64,000 nucleotides of DNA, from NCBI GenBank assembly GCA_037893245.1, contig JBAIAA010000352.1:1550001-1614000 (forward strand). Reading direction: 5' to 3'. Positions 1 to 10,200 of the stretch are shown one piece after another. The DNA comes from Crossaster papposus. Lineage: Eukaryota > Echinodermata > Asteroidea > Velatida > Solasteridae. The position numbers were made by a program, and so were the translations under genes. The notes below the pieces were generated by a model that saw only the letters and a list, made by a program, of their open reading frames with translations, ran no database searches and was not told the DNA's origin. The first letter of the stretch is position 1. The number at the start of each line of letters is the position of its first letter.

Positions 1-1130
1 TAAATTACGTTGGTGATGACATCACCCCGACACAAATTGAAACATTTGGTTGCGGAACACTGCTACATGTATTAGGATTTTAACCAGCTAGCCAAACCCT
101 GGCTAGTAATAATGCATCTGCAATACAAAGCAGGAGGCTGTGGGTTTGAGTCCCACCCAAGTGATAGTTTATAAAAAACGTTGGTAGCTACTGGTAAAAC
201 ACTTTTGGCCATAAGCATGCACAAGGAAGAAGGTTAGTCCGTAAATAAGGGGTTCAAAAGTGTGGCATTTTTTAATGTCCTGGTTACACCTGGGGCCAAT
301 TACATGTAAGCACAAAAATGTGCTTAGCACAAAAAAGTCTTGCTCAGCAAAAACAGGTTATCGGCCAAAACTCCACAGGCTTTTCATTCAAAGCAAAAAC
401 CAGCTGAATACCAGTTACAAACAATAAACATCAATTGAAATTTTAGTTTGTAACCCTGTTTTTTTTCCAACGAAGAATTTTCATGCTAAGCAAATGTTGG
501 TGCTCACACGTTTTTAGAAATTGGCTCCCTGGTCTAGTAATTTACCAAGCAAGTGTCACTGAAATTGACTTTAAACTTTTTTATATAATTTGTTTTGTAG
601 GTACTGGTACTTTTCTTAATGTAAATCACTTTTTTAGAAAGAAGACGTCAAAGAATGCGTGCTGAATTTAAAAATATTATTTTAATATCAAATGTAACAG
701 GGATATGAACACTTAGACCCCTAATTAAAGGACAGTCCTGGATAGAAAATAATAAAAGAATGTAATTTCTAAAGATGCGCGCCAGAGACGCATGTTTGCA
801 AATGTCCATTAGTAGTTGATTTGTAATCTACGAATGGTGTGCGCAAACCTTTGAACGATGCACACGCGTGCATTGGAGCTGGTAATTGATTGGTTGCTGT
901 GCGTGACATGATTCAGCTGCAATTGGCTGAACAAGAACGTAACCTGAATGCTGAATGTGGTCGCAATTCAAATTTTGGACTCGGCAAATTTGGGGCTGCA
1001 ATCGCAATCTTAAAATATTGTTTTCTTGGACTATTGGTGGCCCATAAACAAACATACAAGCATACTTCCCCTACCCTTAGGCCAAAACTACCTATACCAG
1101 TAGATGGAGAATCTTTTCAAGAGAAAAATG
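1..1130. repeat. Upstream copy of a locally duplicated GPCR-flanking segment
   Basis: Bases 1-290 match 5825-6130 closely: the ACACAAATTGAAACATTTGG start, the tRNA-like B-box stretch near 150, and the CACAAGGAAGA stretch. Bases 820-1130 match 6138-6400. Copy A carries extra sequence at 289-820, including a GGGGCCAATT-family element. The B-box-like part (GGTTTGAGTCCCACCC) suggests an old tRNA-derived SINE inside the unit. Nothing in 1-1130 looks coding. Confidence 0.75.
289..531. mobile_element. Degenerate GGGGCCAATT-family short inverted-repeat element (copy 1)
   Basis: The element begins TGGGGCCAATTAC, repeats TGCTTAGCA-type motifs in both orientations, and ends AGAAATTGGCTCCCT. It matches the better copies at 21505, 38318 and 53310. 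It is absent from the paralogous segment near 6130, so it entered one copy after the duplication or was lost from the other. Confidence 0.65.
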
Positions 1131-1566
1131 ATACCAATATATCTTGATTTGGGCTAGTAGTTTTAGCTCCAGACCCTGTTTTGTAAAGCACAGCCGCGTC
1201 AGTGGTCCTTTCGCACCGAGAAATAACTAAAATGTGGTTTATTTATTTTTTGATGCGAAAGAACCACTGACTTCACTTCACTAAATAGAATCTGGAGCTA
1301 AAACTACATTCTCCATTGTTGGTATAGGTAGTTTTGGCCTCAGGCTAGTGGAAGTATATGTGACCCAGCACGAGTAAATGAGACACTTTGCGGCAAAAAT
1401 GAAAATTGAGATTTTGATTTCATCATTTAAAGCTTGTTTAGCTTTAAATGATGAAATCAAAATCTCAACTTTTATTTTTGCCTCAAAGTGTCTCATTTAC
1501 TCGTGCTGGGTCACATATGCTTGTCCGTTGTGATATTATTGTACATTTTTTTTTAGGCCACCCTGT
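1030..1566. mobile_element. GGTGGCCC-end inverted-repeat element carrying a nested fold-back element
   Basis: The outer ends are TTGGTGGCCC and GGCCACCCTG. Inner arms are complementary: ACTACCTATACCA pairs with TGGTATAGGTAGT, and AGTGGTCCTTTCGCA pairs with TGCGAAAGAACCACT. A fold-back element sits in the right arm at 1359-1515. A related copy is at 6335-6860 and a more diverged one at 33656-34067. Confidence 0.7.
1359..1515. mobile_element. GTGACCCAGC fold-back element, near-perfect palindrome (copy 1)
   Basis: Both halves of this roughly 157-bp element are complementary almost end to end. Tips are TATGTGACCCAGCACGAG and CTCGTGCTGGGTCACATA, and the centre is around AAAGCTTGTTTAGCTTT. It is non-coding and non-autonomous. 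Sister copies are at 6413, 55150 and 58940, all with a flanking TA. Confidence 0.85.
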
Positions 1567-1814
1567 ATCATTGATAGTACTAACACTTAATCAATTGAGT
1601 TTGTATGCACCTTTCTTTCGGTTTTGAGCACCTTTGCTGCTTCAAATTACAAACATGCACAACTGACAATTCGTGTTTATGTGACCTGCTCCAACGGAAC
1701 CCAGATAAAGTTGACAATTTTAGTTATTTAGATTTTGCTCTTTTTAAAAAAATTCTCTAGGTTCTCAACTTTAAAATGGTGTATTATTTTATACATATGT
1801 AACCCCACCCTTTC

Positions 1815-2040
1815 TCTTGTAATATTTTTCAAGATGCTTGTTTACTTCATTCGATAGAGTGGCCATCACCCATGATGTGCGGTGTAGATTGGAGCTGCAT
1901 TCAACATTTTCTGCAGATATACATGTAGCGAAGCGTGTTTGTCCTATTTCAAGATTGCTCCAGTTTTATACTATTGGGGAATATAACACCTTGAGATCTT
2001 CTAGAAGTGTGTAGTTGAAACAGAAAGTTTTGTTCACCCT
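1815..2040 (-). pseudogene. Truncated GPCR paralogue: N-terminus plus promoter relic
   Basis: Read on the minus strand, the segment from about 1875 to 1815 encodes the residues ATLSNEVNKHLEKYYK after a one-base frameshift. The intact GPCR at 4169-5641 has STLSTELNKHLQNFYK at residues 10-25. The homology then stops abruptly, leaving no membrane segment. The upstream part (1880-2040) also aligns with the 5' flank of the intact gene, for example GTGTGTAGTTGAAAC against GTGTGCAGTTGAAAC. The TATA-like box of the intact copy is not preserved. This is a 5' fragment left by tandem duplication. Confidence 0.7.
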
Positions 2041-2539
2041 TCCTCTCTATTTTCTCACAATTCTCAAAGACCTATTGTTATGCACGTGATATGCATGTAT
2101 CTCGTGACAGCAGTTACCAAAGCAGATAATTCAGTTTCGCTTCTGCCATTTAGAATTAAAGTTGTTTCAGTTTTTATTATTACGTATTTAATGCGTATTT
2201 CCTTGATTGAAATTGGTTGATGTTACCGATAATGAAAAGTGACAAAATTAAAACTTCTTTAATTTAACTCTAACCCTCCCAAATCTATTAAAATCAATAC
2301 CCTTGTTTTTTGTTTTTTTGTTTGTTTTTTGTTACGGGGGACGGGGGAACTTGGTCCTACAGGCCTGCGGTGAATATATTTGGATTATGATGGACGTTGG
2401 CACTGCTTGGAGAATTGGTCTGATTTTGTCCATCGTTCATTACTGAGCTGTTGTTCATCAATATCAACCACCACTTGAGTGGATTTGGGTAGATTTGGTC
2501 CTGTACTTGAAATGCATATGGAACACCAAAATGGCATAA

Positions 2540-2690
2540 ACTCCAATCAACACATTGATCAGTCTTTTACATCGATCGATTGATCGGTCTTTTACATCTA
2601 TCGATTGGTCTTTTACATCTATTGATTGGTATTTTACATCTATTGATTGGTCCTTCCATCAATCGGTCTTTTACATCGATCACACTTTGT
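2540..2690. repeat. Short tandem repeat, about 22-bp unit
   Basis: The motif GATTGATCGGTCTTTTACAT and variants (ATCGATTGGTCTTTTACAT, ATTGATTGGTATTTTACAT) are repeated about six times. Any translation here is a by-product of the repeat. Confidence 0.8.
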
Positions 2691-3016
2691 AATTATGTGT
2701 CTACATTATACGTAAACCTAAACTCCCCTAAGTATAAGTTCCCTTTCAAATACAATGCCTTTAAAGTCTGCCTGCCTTGACGAAAAAACTCACGGATTCT
2801 AAATTTGTATATTTTTTTTTTAAAGAAATAAAATCACTTGAGGGGGTTATTTTAGTCATATGAATCCCGGTAACCTGCAGACCACTTTTAGGTTGAAATC
2901 AATGATTTTTTTGTAATAATGAAACACGAACTACTTCTTGGTTTGTCAGAGATGGTAACAAAAAATTACAATTACAATTTAAATCTAATATCCTCAAAAA
3001 GTATTGACTGAGATCT

Positions 3017-3154
3017 TTAACCGGTTCGCGTCGGATGGCCTGTAATAGCTCCCAAGAATGCTGACCTGAACCCGTCTCGGATCGAGGTTCATGGGAATTT
3101 GTCACGCGCCTGGGCCCGGTCAATGTCAAAATAATCCTGGCGCGAACTGGTTAA
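3017..3154 (-). mobile_element. CAGTTCGCGCC-family element, internally shortened (copy 1)
   Basis: The ends are TTAACCGGTTCGCGTC and GGCGCGAACTGGTTAA. The interior keeps the family motif CTGAACCCGTCTCGGATCGA, so the copy is inverted relative to 14172. TTAA flanks both ends. Confidence 0.75.
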
Positions 3155-3308
3155 AAAGCACAAAGGTAGATTTCATTCTGAAAGGTAATCTCTGTCGGTG
3201 ATAGACAATATGGCTTTGTGCTCATTTCAGTGGAACAGTTACAAATTACAAGTATATAAGAAGCATGCATCTGTACATTCACTCACTTATTTACAACTTC
3301 AATAACAT

Positions 3309-3400
3309 AATAATAATAATAATAATAATTACATTTATATTGCACGCATTCCATAAAAATATGTTCATGTGCGCTAATCACTCGAGCATTACTGAAACAT
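3309..3400 (-). repeat. (AAT)n tract with a SINE/LINE-like tail
   Basis: A run of TAATAATAATAATAATAATAATT is followed by sequence that on the minus strand reads GCGCACATGAAC and TGCAATATAAATGTAATT. This is the same kind of microsatellite-ended 3' tail as at 9010, 12900 and 19640. No head could be identified. Confidence 0.45.
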
Positions 3401-3601
3401 TTTACTATACATGTATTTAAACAAAATTCTCACAAGTTCTTGTTGAACAGAAATGAAATATAGGTAAAAAATAAATATTAATTGTTTTAGAAACAAAAAT
3501 GTGGGCTTGAAATGTCTGAAGTTTAGACTTGTGTGGTAGGTCCCATTGGATTTATTTTGAGAGTCGGCAATATATCATCACTGAAACATTGTAGTTTTAA
3601 G

Positions 3602-3825
3602 AATACGCAGTGGCTATCATTAAGGCAGTTGACGATCTGATTCCTTGACTTATACCCAGCCCGACATTGACAAAAAAATCTGGATATCGCTCTTGAAACC
3701 AGACTATTTGATAGTCAGGTTCAAAGAATAAAAGATTTCATAGTATTGTCAATGTCGGGCTAGGTAAGTCAGGGAATCAGATAATCAACTGCTGTAACGA
3801 TAGTCACTGCGTTGAGAATATCCCT
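3602..3825. mobile_element. Palindromic short element
   Basis: The left arm (CGCAGTGGCTATC, GGCAGTTGACGATCTGATTCC, CTAGCCCGACATTGAC type) is complementary to the right arm (GTCAATGTCGGGCTAG, GGAATCAGATAATCAACTGC, GATAGTCACTGCG). It is a non-coding inverted-repeat element of about 220 bp. I saw only one copy here. Confidence 0.75.
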
Positions 3826-4168
3826 AAAGAGAGAACACATTGCATTGACATTTTATAGTGAGCTTTTCAGTATTTTGCCACCATTTTTTTTTTTAAACCC
3901 TCACAACTTTATCCTGGATCATTGTTACTAAAAACTTGCAAGTGTTGCTGGCACTCTTGAGACCGCTGTTCCCCTTGCATGAATGGGTGGGAAGTCAGTC
4001 ACCCTGGAACATTGTTCTTGACAGTTTTAGAGTGACTCCCTGCTGGTTCGTGATGCGCATAATACTACTCCTATGGCACTTGGCTGTTGTGCCTGGAACA
4101 TTGTTTGAGAGTTACTTACAAAGTGATTGTTGACTACATGTACCTGCTGACTCGGCACACTGCTGACC

Positions 4169-5641
4169 TTACATGGATGGTTTGCACTCATCAGTTACCA
4201 GATAACATTGTTCTTGACAACTTTCCAATGATTGACTCCCTTCTGATTCTGGATGTGCATACTGCTGCCCTTGTGATAATGGCTCGGTGCCAGTCAACCC
4301 AGGACATTGATCCTGAGTACTTGCAAGTGACTGCTGGCTCTCTGCTGGTTCTGGATGTACACACTGTTCCCTTTGCATGGATGGCTTGCAGTCAGTCAGA
4401 CTAGAGCATTTTTTCTGGGGAGAACTTGTAAACTCTGGGGTCTCCGCTGGTTCTGCATGTACCTCAACATGCACTTGAACATGCTGCTGACTGTGCGTGG
4501 ATAACTTGCTGCTGCTTGGCCTGGAACATTGTTCTTGACAGCTGTCTAGTGACTGCTGACTCTCTGGGTGATTTGCACGCTCTTGGCTTAGTGGCTTGCT
4601 GCTGCTTGGCCTGGCAGCACGCTGCTCTTGGTCATTTTCTGCCTGTGGAATCGCACGGAGCTCAATCTGCTTCCCAGGCTGCGATGGTTGGCTGGGATTC
4701 AGTCTTGGGCAGCAACGACAGCACAGTTTGAGAAATGAGAAAGCCTTGACTACAGCTGCACGATAGTCTGCGTTTGTGGCACTGTAGACCAGGGAATTGA
4801 TTGAACTATTGATGAGTTCAAAAATTGTAAAACATGTAATCAGAATGGATTTTTTTTCTATAAGTTGTAGAAGTTCAACAACCTGTGAAGTTGAATACTT
4901 GTTTTGCACAATAATAAGAATTGACAATGCAGTGTGTATTGAGTTCAAAATGAAGAAAACAGCAGTATTGATGATCACCATACAGAGGACCTTGCCTGCT
5001 CGCTTGGGACGGTTTGGCAACAGGGCTGATTGTCTGCGCACTTTCACTACCACATAGATGTACAAAGCAAGAGTTACTATCAAGCAAACAATGGCAATAA
5101 TGGAAGTAATCCAAAAGACGACATCAGTAAAGATAGTCTCTGGTAAGAATATCAGAATCAAACCAACAGTGATTGTAGGCACCCAGACTCCTGCTGATAT
5201 CTTGGCTGCTCGAGATTTAGAGGCTTTCTCTTTGTGTGTCAGAGGATTACGCACTGCAGAGAATCTCTCAGCTGCTATGGTAACCACAAAGAAATGAGAA
5301 ACGGCAAGAAGCGAGTATCTGACACTTACACATACTTTTTCCGCAAGGAAGTTGTTTAACTTGAAGGGTGAACACAATGCAAATATAAAGTCACCCGTAA
5401 GGAAGAGTGAGTCAGCCACAGCCAGATTGGATAAGTAGATGTTGATGATTGTACGCATGGACTTCACTCGAATGACTGTGAAGAGAAACACAAAGTTAAA
5501 GAGGATGCCGATTGGTGCAATGATTTCAGTACTTAACCATATTATTTGGTTGATTCTGTCTTCACTCTTGTAAAAGTTCTGAAGATGCTTGTTTAATTCA
5601 GTTGACAGAGTGGAGTTGTCTTCTTGGTAGCCATTGGCCAT
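4169..5641 (-). CDS. Orphan rhodopsin-type (class A) GPCR, intronless, 490 aa
   Basis: An uninterrupted 490-residue frame encodes a seven-helix receptor of the plasma membrane. There is an NST glycosylation site at residue 9. TM1 is about 34-57 (GILFN, Asn49), TM2 about 66-90 (LAVAD, Asp77), TM3 starts at Cys104 and ends in ERF (125-127) in place of DRY, TM4-TM6 are about 147-166, 176-200 and 216-245, and TM7 ends NSLVY (282-286) in place of NPxxY. A CCRCC cluster at 307-311 after TM7 could be palmitoylated. The second extracellular loop (about 167-177) lacks the usual Cys partner for Cys104. The roughly 180-residue tail carries imperfect repeats of the type SQQSLxSxQxQC. The ligand cannot be predicted. 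The absence of introns and a nearby truncated copy fit a lineage-expanded orphan or chemosensory-like receptor. If the missing first exon of TRMT2A lies upstream of the window, this gene sits in a TRMT2A intron on the other strand. Confidence 0.9.
   Translation of the reverse strand: MANGYQEDNSTLSTELNKHLQNFYKSEDRINQIIWLSTEIIAPIGILFNFVFLFTVIRVKSMRTIINIYLSNLAVADSLFLTGDFIFALCSPFKLNNFLAEKVCVSVRYSLLAVSHFFVVTIAAERFSAVRNPLTHKEKASKSRAAKISAGVWVPTITVGLILIFLPETIFTDVVFWITSIIAIVCLIVTLALYIYVVVKVRRQSALLPNRPKRAGKVLCMVIINTAVFFILNSIHTALSILIIVQNKYSTSQVVELLQLIEKKSILITCFTIFELINSSINSLVYSATNADYRAAVVKAFSFLKLCCRCCPRLNPSQPSQPGKQIELRAIPQAENDQEQRAARPSSSKPLSQERANHPESQQSLDSCQEQCSRPSSSKLSTHSQQHVQVHVEVHAEPAETPEFTSSPQKKCSSLTDCKPSMQREQCVHPEPAESQQSLASTQDQCPGLTGTEPLSQGQQYAHPESEGSQSLESCQEQCYLVTDECKPSM
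4180..4700 (-). repeat. Coding repeats in the GPCR C-terminal tail
   Basis: The part of the GPCR that encodes residues about 315-487 contains degenerate direct repeats. Units resemble ESQQSLDSCQEQC, ESQQSLASTQDQC and GSQSLESCQEQC, spaced by SSSK or EPLSQ-type linkers. The tail is rich in Ser, Gln and Pro, as expected for a disordered cytoplasmic tail with phosphorylation sites. Confidence 0.65.
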
Positions 5642-5772
5642 AGTTCATGTACAGTGTAGCATTTCCAACATTATTTGCAGATGCAGTGTAGGTATTCTTG
5701 TTGTAAGAACACTAACAGAGAATCTTTGAGGAGTGTGCAGTTGAAACTGAAATCTACTTTGTGTCTTCTCCC

Positions 5773-5784
5773 CTTTTATATATT
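5773..5784 (-). promoter_or_regulatory. Candidate TATA box of the GPCR gene
   Basis: On the minus strand the sequence reads ATATATAAAAGGGG, about 135 bases upstream of the GPCR ATG at 5641. This position suits a TATA box with a 5' leader of about 100 bases. The aligned place in the truncated copy near 2045 has lost the motif. Confidence 0.45.
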
Positions 5785-5824
5785 CTCTTTGTTTATTTAG
5801 GATAAGTTTGTATACATCGTTTGT

Positions 5825-6410
5825 AAATTATGTTGGTAATAAAGGAAACAAAAACAGTTTTCAATTTACATCACCCCGACACAAATTGAAACATTTGGTC
5901 GCGGAACTTGCTGCTATTGGGATTTCAACCAGCTAGCCAAACCCTGGCTAGCAATAGAAAGCAGGAGGCCATGGGTTCGAATCCCACCCAAGTGATATTT
6001 TTGTTTATAAAAAAAATTGGTAGCTATTGGTAAAATACTTTTGCCCATGCACAAGGAAGATGGGTTAGTTCATAAATAAGGAGTCCAAAAGTGTGACATT
6101 TGTTAGTGTCCTGGTTACCCCTGGGGCCAATTACATGTAATAGTGTGCGCAATCCTTTAAACGATACACGGGCGTGCATGGGAGCTGATATTGATTGGTT
6201 GCTGTGCGTGACATGATTCAGCTGCAATTGGCTGAACAAGAATGTAACCTGAATGCTGATTGTAGTCGCAATTCAAGTTTTGGACTTGGCAAATTTAGAG
6301 CTGCAATCACAATCATAAAATATTGTTTTCTTTGACTACGGGTGGCCCTTATTAGGCCAAAACCACCTATACCAATAGATGGAAAAAAAATTCAAGAGAA
6401 AAATGATACC
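5825..6410. repeat. Second copy of the duplicated GPCR-flanking segment
   Basis: This segment lies directly upstream of the intact GPCR promoter and matches 1-290 and 820-1130. It lacks the extra 289-820 block of the first copy. Together with the pseudogene near 1815 it shows that the duplicated unit is GPCR, then promoter, then this flank. Confidence 0.75.
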
Positions 6411-6860
6411 AATACGTGACCCGCATGAGTAAATGAGACAAATTGATTTCATCATTTAAAGCTTGTTTAGCTTTAAATGATGAAATCAAAATCTCAATTT
6501 TCATTTTTGCCGCAAAGTGTCTCATTTACTCGTGCTGGGTCACATATATCTTTATTTGGGCTAGTTGTTTTAGCTTCAGACCCTGTTTTGTGAAGCACAG
6601 TCAAGTCAGGGGTCCTTTCGCACCAAGAAGCTAAACCATGGTTTAGTAATTTGCTGGTGTGAGTGTGACAGGACCACTGACTCCACTTCACAAAATAGGG
6701 TGGAGCTAAAAATCCTAGCCCAAATCGAGATATCCTGGGGTAATTGTTCTTCTAGAAAGATTCTCCGTCCATTGGTATAGGTAGTTTTGGCCTCAGGGTA
6801 GTGGAAGTATGCTTGTTCGTTGTGATATTATTGTTCGTTGTTTTGGAGCCACCCTGAGAG
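6335..6860. mobile_element. GGTGGCCC-end inverted-repeat element (copy 2) with nested fold-back
   Basis: The ends GGGTGGCCCTT and GGAGCCACCCTGA and the inner arms (CAGGGGTCCTTTCGCACC against a diverged GGACCACTGACTCC arm) match the element at 1030. The GTGACCCAGC fold-back is inserted here in the left arm (6413-6546), not the right arm, so the two insertions are independent. Confidence 0.7.
6413..6546. mobile_element. GTGACCCAGC fold-back element (copy 2, partly deleted)
   Basis: The tip is ACGTGACCCGCATGAGTAAATGAGAC, then the left arm is shortened. The right arm is full length and ends TCGTGCTGGGTCACATAT. Confidence 0.8.
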
Positions 6861-6875
6861 TGCTAACAATTCATC

Positions 6876-7095
6876 AGGGGCCAATTTCATTGAGCTGCTA
6901 AGCAACAAAAATTGCTTAGCCCCAAAAATCTTGCTCATTAAAAACAGGTTACCAGCCAAAATTCTACGTGTTTATCAATCCAGAACAATAAAGATCAGGT
7001 GAAAATTTGGTCTGTAACCTTGTTTTTGCCAAAGACAAAATGTCATGCTAAGCAAATTTGTGTGCTTAGCAGCTAGCTCTATGAAATTGGGCGCA
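6876..7095. mobile_element. GGGGCCAATT-family element (copy 2)
   Basis: It starts AGGGGCCAATTTCATTGAG, contains TTGCTTAGCC and CATGCTAAGCAAATTT in opposite arms, and ends CTATGAAATTGGGCGC. It lies about 110 bases before the first recognised TRMT2A exon. Confidence 0.8.
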
Positions 7096-7205
7096 GAGTT
7101 GTCAAGCACCTTTCCTTTGTTTTTGAACTCATTTGCTGCGTTAAATGACAAACGTGCATAACTGACAATTGGTGTATAATGTACATGTACTTTCCCTTTT
7201 AACAG

Positions 7206-7294
7206 CAACTGAAAAAGATGCTGCTTGGTTTGCATCTGAAACCCAAGAAAGTCAAGGCAGTCAACAAGGCCACCTATGCTTTTGTGACATTCAG
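7206..7294 (+). CDS. TRMT2A: TRMT2A exon: N-terminal half of the RRM
   Basis: The exon is preceded by TTTTAACAG and followed by GTATGG. It encodes [17 protein letters not shown] through YAFVTF, the last RRM strand (RNP1-like position), and ends two bases into a codon. The preceding RRM strand (FKLELxNLP in relatives) is not visible upstream. Confidence 0.85.
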
Positions 7295-10200
7295 GTATGG
7301 AATGTGAACTCTCTCAACTTTTGCAACCTTTGCAAGTATCCAGTCCTGTGTTAGTGTTTGCCAAAGACGACAGTAATCGATATTGTGCACGTCGCGTAAT
7401 TTTTTTTCATTCAGTGCGCCTGCAAATGACACGATTTTAGACCAGCTTCCCTACTCACACTGTCGTCTTTGCAAACCTGCTCCAGGGGTTTATCTTTTTC
7501 CTTATTTCTACGCCGGTTTTTTTAGGGAGCCCTGCAATACGCGCACGCACACAATTCCTTTGTCAAGCAGCGCTGATTAGATATCCTGGATAAACTGATC
7601 AACTTTGCTGGCAGACTGGTTCCCGGTCTGCACATTATAAATACGTATAATAGGGGCTGGAACCAGCGAACGTAGGCCCGGGCGACTGCTGTCAAATAAT
7701 TAACAAATAATAAAATAATAAACTAAAAAAGTTCCTGTGTACTTTTTCTTTTGGTTTCGGCAAAAACTGATCAACTTTGCTGGCAGACTGGTTCCCGGTC
7801 TACACATTATCGATACTTATAATAGGGGCTGGAACCAGCCAACGTAGGCCCGGGCGACTGCTGAATGGGTAGTTGACTGCGTGAATTCTTATGGGATTCG
7901 AAAAACATTTGTGATCGAATTTGCATGAAAAGGTCACGCCCCATTTTTGCAGGTTTGCAGAGACGACAGCAGGCCTATGACTAGGGGAGCTAGTCTATAA
8001 TCCTGTCGTTTGTGGGCACACTGCAAAAAAAAGATTTTACTCGAAATGCTTGCACAATATCAGTTACTGTCGCCTTTGGTAAAGACTAATAATAATAATA
8101 ATATCAGAGGATGTGTATAGCCCAATGTATCTGGAGAACCATTAAAAAAATAAAACATTAAAGACTAGTCCTGCAATACACTATTATTTCGATGTCTGCC
8201 CAGTTCGGTTTCATTTGGCCAGACTATTTGTGACCCGCTCCAGGAAAAGGCGACATAAGTCACGAAAACTAAAAATAGAGTTATGTACTGTACATGATTG
8301 AAAAGTCCAGGATATAAGCTTTCATTTGGTACATAGTACAGCTCCATAGCCCCTCCCGTTCCGGTGATATTCTGATTTTAGCAGATTCAGGATACCTCCA
8401 TATTGAACAACTGGAGTAGTGTGATAGATTGAGGATTTTAAGCCTAGCGTTACTGCAGGAGTTTGATGGATTCAGGATACAGAAATTTAGGTGATGGACT
8501 GTGATGGACTCCATGGAGAAACGCACTGCAATTTTTTGTATGCCACCTAGGTATCCTGAATCTGTCACAGTCCATCAAACTTTTGCTGGTGGATTATGAT
8601 GGACTCAGGATCTCTCCATGATGATGCATACTGGTGGAGTCTGATGGACTCAGGACACCAGCAGTTTTTGCAAACCAAAATTGGTGGACTGTGGCGGATT
8701 CAGGATACTTTCTAGTAAAAGCCGTGAGGGAGTTAGGGTTAATGGGTTCCATGGAATTCAAAATACACAACTGAGAAAACAGGCTTCGAAACACAACAAA
8801 ACTTGGACAATACATTGCAACCATGCACTCTTAAAAGTTTTGTTTCACTTTATTTATCGAATTCCAGCTTTTGGGTAATTAAATCGAAAACTTTGGATAT
8901 TCAAGTCGTCATTTAAGACAAAAAATGAAAATCAAATTTTGACAAAAATATTTACCCTATTAACTTTAACATGCCATTACTCATAAATGCATCGCGCAAC
9001 TTTATATGTAATAATAATAATAATACACAGTTCTTATAAAGCGCACATATCCTAGACACTAGATCAAGGCGCTGAACAAATTAATACCCCTGGTCACTGG
9101 GCCATTTTCAATCCTTAAACCATCTCAGCTCCCTGGGGAGTATACAGCCTGTGCTGCAATATATGCGCTACTAGGCTAAATCAATCACAATAACCACCGC
9201 TGCCCTCACAGGTACCCATTTGCCCCTGGGTGGGGAGAAGCAATTATAGTTAAGTGTCTTGCTCAGGGACACAAGTGTCCCGACCGGGACTCGAACCCAC
9301 ACTCTGGTGAATAGAACACCAGAGCTTGAGTTCGGTGTTCTTATCCACTCGGATACGACACCCTACAAAGTAGAGAGAAGACAATGAGAAGAAGGTACAG
9401 TTTTAGAGGTGGGAAGAAAACCCCAGAAGAATATCCTGGGGAAAACCCACGGAGTCAGGCAGGGACTGAAAACCCAATCCACATATTGGCCCAGGCGGGG
9501 TTCGAACCCGGGTCATAGTGGTGGAAGGCGAGGAAAGAACCGCTACGCCAACCTGACTCCCTATATGTCACCTTTTCCTGAAGCGGGTCACATTTGAGAC
9601 ACGCAAGAAAAACTGGCACCATGAAATTAGAGTCAAGGGGTGAGTGACTCTGAAGCTTCTTAAAAAGTGAAAGTTGAGTGTGCTGATGCAATGGAACACA
9701 AATATGAGCACAAGGAAACATCGTACGTTTTAGTTTTGGTGTTTGGATAATCAAGAAAATAATTGAAATACATACATACATGTATATGCATCAACGACGA
9801 TTTGAAACAAGGAAATTTCACATTCTATTAGTTACTTGAAACTGAAAATGTAATCAGACTTCGGCTATCAAATAAACTACATGTACTAAGAAAGTTCCGT
9901 GTACTTTTTCTTTTGGTTTGTCGAAAAAACCTGATCAACTTTGCTGGCAGGCTTGTTCCTGGTCTGCACATTATCAATACTTTAGGGCTGAAAACAGAAA
10001 TCTCTCTAAACCCAAATTCAGAAAAATATTTTGACCTAACATTTTCAACATCACCCTAATTTGTTGTCTTCTTTCATTATTCCCTAACCTAATTCTACCT
10101 CTAGACCCCTTTACTGGAGACCCAAAATGCTATAGGGACAGGAAAATGTCCCCACAAATCGGTCAGGTTTTTCCAAACAAAAGAACCTGTCCCCACAACT

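Larger units (their letters stand above)
8227..9595. mobile_element. GTGACCCGCT-end element, about 1.4 kb, holding two SINEs
   Basis: The left end GTGACCCGCTCCAGGAAAAG matches the inverse of the right end CTTTTCCTGAAGCGGGTCAC, and CATATG-like bases flank the ends. It encloses a degenerate tandem repeat (8361-8720) and two minus-strand SINEs (9008-9363 and 9363-9560). No transposase-like frame is visible. Confidence 0.65.

Noticed and set aside
4087-4404. Plus-strand frame opposite the GPCR tail
   Set aside because: Shadow of the repeat-bearing GPCR C-terminus.
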